64,000 bases of DNA, taken from positions 188,902-252,901 of the forward strand of contig NZ_FMZH01000006.1 of the NCBI RefSeq assembly GCF_900101435.1. Reading direction: 5' to 3'. The stretch comes from Pedobacter soli (GTDB lineage: Bacteria; Bacteroidota; Bacteroidia; Sphingobacteriales; Sphingobacteriaceae). A program made the translations under genes and the position numbers. The notes below the pieces were generated by a model. That model was not told where the DNA came from. It saw only the letters and a program-made list of their open reading frames with translations, and did no database searches. Shown here one piece after another: positions 60,066-64,000 of this stretch (positions are counted from its first letter, which is position 1; each line of letters opens with the position of its first letter).

Positions 60066-61385
60066 ATGCAACAAGATTCTGAAATATATCATCATAAACA
60101 ACGTACCGAACAGGTACAACATATTATTGAGCGTATGCCTACCCGTTTTGGCTTTTGGGTAAGTATAATTGTAGGTTTTATTTTCATTTTAATTTTTGTC
60201 TTCGGCTGGCTTGTCCGCTATCCGGATGTTGTTCCTGGTCAAATTGTAGTTAATTCAAATATTTCGCCGATAAAACTTATTGCAAACAGCAATGGAAAAT
60301 TAAAACTCAACAGCATTAAATCGATGGAGGAAGTTAAGGAAAACCAAATTATCGCCTATATTGAAAACCCTACCAATCCGGATATTGTTTTCTACATAGA
60401 CAGTATACTTAAAGGCTTTAACCCTTCTCATGAATCAATTCTGATGCTCAAGAATAAATTACCAGGTAATTTATCTTTGGGCGAATTAAACGGAAAATAT
60501 TATGCCTTTGTAAATAGCCTGCAAGAGTATACCAATTATAAACAGGATAAGTTATTTGATAAACAGGCACAAAACCTTTTAGATTTATTATCGGAGCAAA
60601 AAAAAGCGATTGTAAGTGCGACCAACAGAGTCGAAATGGCTAAAAAATCGTTGATTTTTGCACATAAATTTTACCAGCGTGATTCTACACTTTTTAAGAA
60701 TAAAGTAATCAGTGAAGCCGAACTGGATAAAACAGAGATGAACTATATCTCCAACAAAGATGCGCTGCAGGCTGCAATAAACAACCTGGTACAAAACAAA
60801 CAAAGCAGCCAGCAAACTGAAGGAAAAATACAGGAACTGGGCATTCAAAAACCCGAAAAAAACAGTGAATTAAACATCCAGCTCATCTCTGCATATAACG
60901 ATCTTATCGACAATATTAAAAGTTGGGAACAACGTTACGTATTCCGTGCGCCGTTTAAAGGAAAGGTACAGTTCTTAAAATTTTACCATGAAAATCAGTT
61001 TTTACAAAGCGGGGAACAGGTTTTTACTATTATACCCAATAATGAAGAAGCTATTGGACAAGTTGTATTACCGGCAAACGGGTCGGGTAAGGTAAAGATT
61101 GGACAGGAAGTAATTGTTAAATTAGACAACTACCCTTATATGGAATATGGCAGCATAAAGGGGCATATTGCTTCCATTTCTTTAACCAGCAATACTGAAA
61201 AAACCGAGCAAGGTAATACAGAAACCTACCTGGCCTCGGTAAAATTTGATAATGGCCTTAAAACCAATTATGGCAAGCAGTTAGACTTTAAGGCCGAAGC
61301 TAAAGGTAGTGCCGAAATCATTACCAATGACCGGAAATTGATTCAAAGATTATTTGATAACCTGAAATATGTGGTAAATAAATAG
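60066..61385 (+). CDS. HlyD-family membrane-fusion protein of the C39 exporter
   Basis: A 439-residue periplasmic adaptor with one membrane anchor at about 30-52, split lipoyl/barrel-sandwich halves near 65-100 and 300-330 (FRAPFKGKVQFLKF), a long coiled coil between about 150 and 270 (NLLDLLSEQKKA; ISEAELDKTEMNYISNK), and a C-terminal beta-barrel. It is co-transcribed with the C39 exporter (16-bp gap) and would connect it to a TolC-type outer-membrane channel. Its 3' end is 2 bp from the convergent glycosyltransferase gene. Confidence 0.92.
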   Translation: MQQDSEIYHHKQRTEQVQHIIERMPTRFGFWVSIIVGFIFILIFVFGWLVRYPDVVPGQIVVNSNISPIKLIANSNGKLKLNSIKSMEEVKENQIIAYIENPTNPDIVFYIDSILKGFNPSHESILMLKNKLPGNLSLGELNGKYYAFVNSLQEYTNYKQDKLFDKQAQNLLDLLSEQKKAIVSATNRVEMAKKSLIFAHKFYQRDSTLFKNKVISEAELDKTEMNYISNKDALQAAINNLVQNKQSSQQTEGKIQELGIQKPEKNSELNIQLISAYNDLIDNIKSWEQRYVFRAPFKGKVQFLKFYHENQFLQSGEQVFTIIPNNEEAIGQVVLPANGSGKVKIGQEVIVKLDNYPYMEYGSIKGHIASISLTSNTEKTEQGNTETYLASVKFDNGLKTNYGKQLDFKAEAKGSAEIITNDRKLIQRLFDNLKYVVNK

Positions 61386-61387
61386 AA

Positions 61388-62623
61388 TTAGCTTAAGTAA
61401 AGTTGCAACGTTTTTTCGGCCATTTGTTTGGCTGTAAAATGCATATTAAATAAAAGCTGTCCGTTTTCGCTTAGTTTCGCCCTTAGCTGCTGATTCTGAT
61501 ACAAACCTAACATTTGAACAGAAAGGTTTTTCTCATCTACACGGCCAAAACTATCTGTTTTAACTTTGATTACGTTTAGCTTATCTTCAAAAGGTTTTGC
61601 AAAGGCCGGTATATCCGAAACGATTAAGGGAACACCCGAGCTTAGCATTTCAAGAGCGGTAAAACTACTTTGCTCTGTCATTGAGGGAATTAATCCTGCA
61701 TCAGCAATAGCGTAATAGCGTTTAATATTTTCTTTATCTGCATATCCTGTAAACGAAACCCTGCCACATACCGAAGCGCTAATGCTAAGATAATGCTCCA
61801 TATTTCCTTTACCAACAATCAGTAGCCGGGCATTTGGCATAGACTTTAACTTTTTTGAAAACGATTTGATTAATATATCGACTCCTTTTTGTTCAGACAA
61901 TCTTCCCACATAAAGAAATATAAAATCATTTTCATTGAAACCTAAACTAGACTTAATAATTTCTTTGTTTAGGTTACGATTATACACTTCAGATATTAGT
62001 CCGTTAGGAATTAAATGTACCTGATTTTGATCGGAAAGTTCATAATATTTCTGCATGAACCTACTGCTATCACTACTCAAACTGATAATATGATTGGCTT
62101 GCTGGCAAAGCTTCTTTTCGAAAATTATAGACTGAAAAAAAATATTCTTTTTTTCTTTTGGACCAGTACTTTTCCAGTCTTTTTTAAAAGCATTGATATC
62201 ATTACTGTAAAATACACGCCACAATGAAACATGGTTAGTATACACTACCTTGAAGTCGTACTCATTAGCCAGATCGGCCAGTGGCAATTGTAAAACAGTA
62301 TTCAAATGAAAAACCGTTTTAATTTTTTCATCAAAAAAACCAGATAAAAGGCAGATAATTGCACGGGCCATCATGGGCTTTAGTCCTACTTCTGATTGGC
62401 CTTTTTTTATGCCTGCTTCGTTTAAAACAATATCAATATCAGTGCGCTTATGATTAATTTTTCTGGAAGAAAATCCTGTTTTCTTTCCAAAACTTAAGCG
62501 TACAAAATAAAGATTACAAGGTGCATCTAACCTTTCAACGGCCCCAAGCAGGTTACCAGTATAACTACCCACCCCGTGGCCAAAGGCTTCGGATGGTGTT
62601 TCAAAATAAAATATATTTGACAA
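61388..62623 (-). CDS. glycosyltransferase family 4
   Basis: A 411-residue GT-B glycosyltransferase. The N-terminal half opens with FYFETPSEAFGHGVGSYTGNLL (acceptor-side GxG loop); the C-terminal half has IFLYVGRLSEQKGVDILIKSF, RLLIVGKG, VSFTGYADKENIKRYYAIAD and the donor-site EQSSFTALEMLSSGVPLIVSD (E-x7-E). The start codon is TTG, 5 nt after the previous stop; no in-frame ATG is nearby. It is the third gene of a tight minus-strand operon beside a peptide-export system, so it may glycosylate the exported product, but a surface-polysaccharide role is equally possible. Confidence 0.87.
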   Translation of the reverse strand: MSNIFYFETPSEAFGHGVGSYTGNLLGAVERLDAPCNLYFVRLSFGKKTGFSSRKINHKRTDIDIVLNEAGIKKGQSEVGLKPMMARAIICLLSGFFDEKIKTVFHLNTVLQLPLADLANEYDFKVVYTNHVSLWRVFYSNDINAFKKDWKSTGPKEKKNIFFQSIIFEKKLCQQANHIISLSSDSSRFMQKYYELSDQNQVHLIPNGLISEVYNRNLNKEIIKSSLGFNENDFIFLYVGRLSEQKGVDILIKSFSKKLKSMPNARLLIVGKGNMEHYLSISASVCGRVSFTGYADKENIKRYYAIADAGLIPSMTEQSSFTALEMLSSGVPLIVSDIPAFAKPFEDKLNVIKVKTDSFGRVDEKNLSVQMLGLYQNQQLRAKLSENGQLLFNMHFTAKQMAEKTLQLYLS

Positions 62624-62628
62624 AATAT

Positions 62629-63570
62629 TTAATTTAAAAAGGAATAATAAGCCCTCTTTCCTGAAGTGTTCTCTTGTGCTGCCATCAAAATATCAAACCC
62701 CAGGTCTAACTTACTACTAAAATCAATCGTATTAAGATCCTTTTCCATTGTAAGAGAAACTTTTTTCTCATCTGCAGGATTTTTAAATTCCCTTCCCAAA
62801 TTTTTATTCATTATTGCTTCTGAGAATAGAAAGCATTCTTTAATAGATTTCCGATTTTTATCTATAAAATCGATTAAAAATTTATCACTAACAAATTTCA
62901 ATTCATCCTCAAAGAGGAAGAGCATTTTTCTAAATACAATTCCATGTCTTTCCTCATCTTCAAATTTGTCACCTAACAGTTTCAAACCAAAATCAATACT
63001 ATCCTCATAAGCTGTTTCATTACTTTCGAAACTTAATAGTTTTAATAATGTAGCATTTCTAAGCCATTCATCATACAAAAAAGCATGATCGAACAATTTT
63101 TCCTTTGACAGCTTCTTCTTCATCTTTTTTAGAACAGGCAACAATGATTTGTTTTCCCTTACCCGTTGCTCCAGATAAATTAATATTAAAACAAGCTGTT
63201 CTTGTTTCAATAGTTTATTATTAGCAATTAATATACAAATTTCATCAGCCTTTTCGTAAATTTTGGGAATAGCCAGATTAAAGTACCCCAACTGATTAAA
63301 TTTGGTTAAAAAGAGGCTAATTAATACCAGGTTCCAATTAGATCGCTCAACCTTAGCCTTGTTAACCGAAAGTATTAATTCTTCTATGTACGAAAAGGCC
63401 AGATGATTATAATATTCATTTTGACTTATTGCAGCATATTCAAAAAAATAAAATATCTCTTTAATGAAAAGCTTAGGATTAGCTAATTTAACATGCAATT
63501 CATAGGAGTTACTTGTTAACAGGCTATTATTTAAATAGCCTGTTAACAAGTAAAAATTGCTTTCTATCAT
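62629..63570 (-). CDS. unrecognised helical protein
   Basis: A 313-residue protein without signal peptide or membrane segments. It is predicted almost wholly helical, rich in L, K, E and aromatic residues, with paired helices of TPR-like spacing (for example FIKEIFYFFEYAAISQNEY and KFLIDFIDKNRKSIKE). No motif identifies a family. It starts 2 nt after the stop of the upstream frame and ends 5 nt before the glycosyltransferase start, so the three genes form a translationally linked operon. An accessory or maturation protein for the neighbouring export system is a possibility only. Confidence 0.75.
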   Translation of the reverse strand: MIESNFYLLTGYLNNSLLTSNSYELHVKLANPKLFIKEIFYFFEYAAISQNEYYNHLAFSYIEELILSVNKAKVERSNWNLVLISLFLTKFNQLGYFNLAIPKIYEKADEICILIANNKLLKQEQLVLILIYLEQRVRENKSLLPVLKKMKKKLSKEKLFDHAFLYDEWLRNATLLKLLSFESNETAYEDSIDFGLKLLGDKFEDEERHGIVFRKMLFLFEDELKFVSDKFLIDFIDKNRKSIKECFLFSEAIMNKNLGREFKNPADEKKVSLTMEKDLNTIDFSSKLDLGFDILMAAQENTSGKRAYYSFLN

Positions 63571-63572
63571 AA

Positions 63573-64000
63573 TTATCCAAACCAGTTTACAACCAAATTA
63601 ATGGTGTAGTTAAGCCCCATTGCTGCCAATTGTTCCTTAATATAGCCATAAGAATCTTTTAGTGCGTATGCCGAACTGCCAACATTAAGCACCGGTGTAG
63701 CCATGGTATTTTGATTATATGTACCATAATTAAAATCTTGACCATAGTTATTTGGATCCGCTGCCCATGCACTTTTTGCTGCCGCTAATTTAGATCCATT
63801 TAAATTATTCATTAAGCTAGAGATAAAATTCCCATCAGCTCTAGAAGCATTATCACGAGCAATCTGAGCATCAATAGCTTGTTGTTGATATCCGGCTGCC
63901 ATCATTCCAACATAATCAGCATCATAATGAGTTGAAGTTGATATAATTTGAGAAAAATCTTGATATGCACCTGTTAACTCATCCAGCACCACATATTCCT
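63573..64000 (-). CDS. unrecognised protein, C-terminal part (cut by right edge)
   Basis: The frame is open to the window end, continuing upstream of the GTG at 63992 (codons for E and Y precede it), so at least 142 residues are seen and the true start is outside. It is rich in A, N, Y, S and G; a helical first part (AAGYQQQAIDAQIARDNASR) is followed by a low-complexity stretch (NNYGQDFNYGTYNQNT) and a C-terminus ending NLVVNWFG. No cysteine occurs. It is first in the operon with the helical protein and the glycosyltransferase. The composition would suit a secreted cargo of the C39 exporter, but this is speculation. Confidence 0.6.
   Translation of the reverse strand, partial: EYVVLDELTGAYQDFSQIISTSTHYDADYVGMMAAGYQQQAIDAQIARDNASRADGNFISSLMNNLNGSKLAAAKSAWAADPNNYGQDFNYGTYNQNTMATPVLNVGSSAYALKDSYGYIKEQLAAMGLNYTINLVVNWFG

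Overview
The window looks like a chromosome segment of a Sphingobacteriales bacterium, most likely Pedobacter or a close relative (Bacteroidota). The reasons are moderate G+C (about 40% by eye), an almost complete lack of strong Shine-Dalgarno sites, a TAnnTTTG-type -7 promoter box, a TonB-dependent receptor with a carboxypeptidase-regulatory-like N-terminal domain, large FtsX/MacB permeases ending in DALKYE, and intergenic regions packed with short palindromic repeats. No rRNA, tRNA, CRISPR array, integrase or intact insertion sequence was seen.

Layout. 1-18,025: an efflux-type ABC system on the minus strand with one ATPase, one membrane-fusion protein, five complete ~790-aa FtsX-type permeases and a sixth cut by the left edge. 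It is divergent from a sigma-54-dependent response regulator and its histidine kinase. A sigma-54-like promoter and a paired upstream repeat lie between the two halves. A short fossil at 12,702-12,714 marks a deleted extra permease. 18,157-25,517: carbon storage, with a fused trehalose-6-phosphate synthase/phosphatase, a GH15 glucoamylase/trehalase, GlgC and GlgA, interrupted by three 177-bp palindromic repeats. 26,109-28,880: a diverged uroporphyrinogen-III methyltransferase paralogue, a lipoprotein and a bestrophin-like channel.

29,115-37,682: a complete assimilatory sulfate reduction operon on the minus strand: sulfite reductase, siroheme methyltransferase, a precorrin-2 dehydrogenase fused to a TauE/SafE-type transporter, APS reductase, CysD and CysN. 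An Rrf2 regulator gene lies upstream. The leader of this operon encodes a nine-residue peptide, MMCYCCKQQ, followed by competing hairpins and an intrinsic terminator. This has the layout of a cysteine-responsive ribosome-mediated attenuator and is the most interesting observation here. The methyltransferase paralogue at 26 kb shares a 35-bp promoter element with this operon.

37,898-49,337: a metallophosphoesterase, then a hydroxamate siderophore locus. A TonB-dependent receptor is divergent from a PLP decarboxylase, an IucA/IucC synthetase fused to an acyltransferase, an N-hydroxylase and a second IucA/IucC synthetase. Two related operator-like palindromes lie between the divergent genes. 49,558-57,276: an M23-like peptidase, a lipoprotein, a stand-alone fucosidase-C-terminal-like protein, an M60 metallopeptidase, a GH27 alpha-galactosidase and a GH2 beta-galactosidase, suggesting use of galactose-bearing glycans or glycoproteins. 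57,806-64,000: a C39-peptidase ABC exporter and its HlyD partner, facing a tight operon of a GT4 glycosyltransferase, an unrecognised helical protein and the C-terminal part of an unrecognised protein. This looks like a peptide or protein secretion locus continuing past the right edge.

All functions come from reading the translated sequence and known family motifs. No database search was possible.
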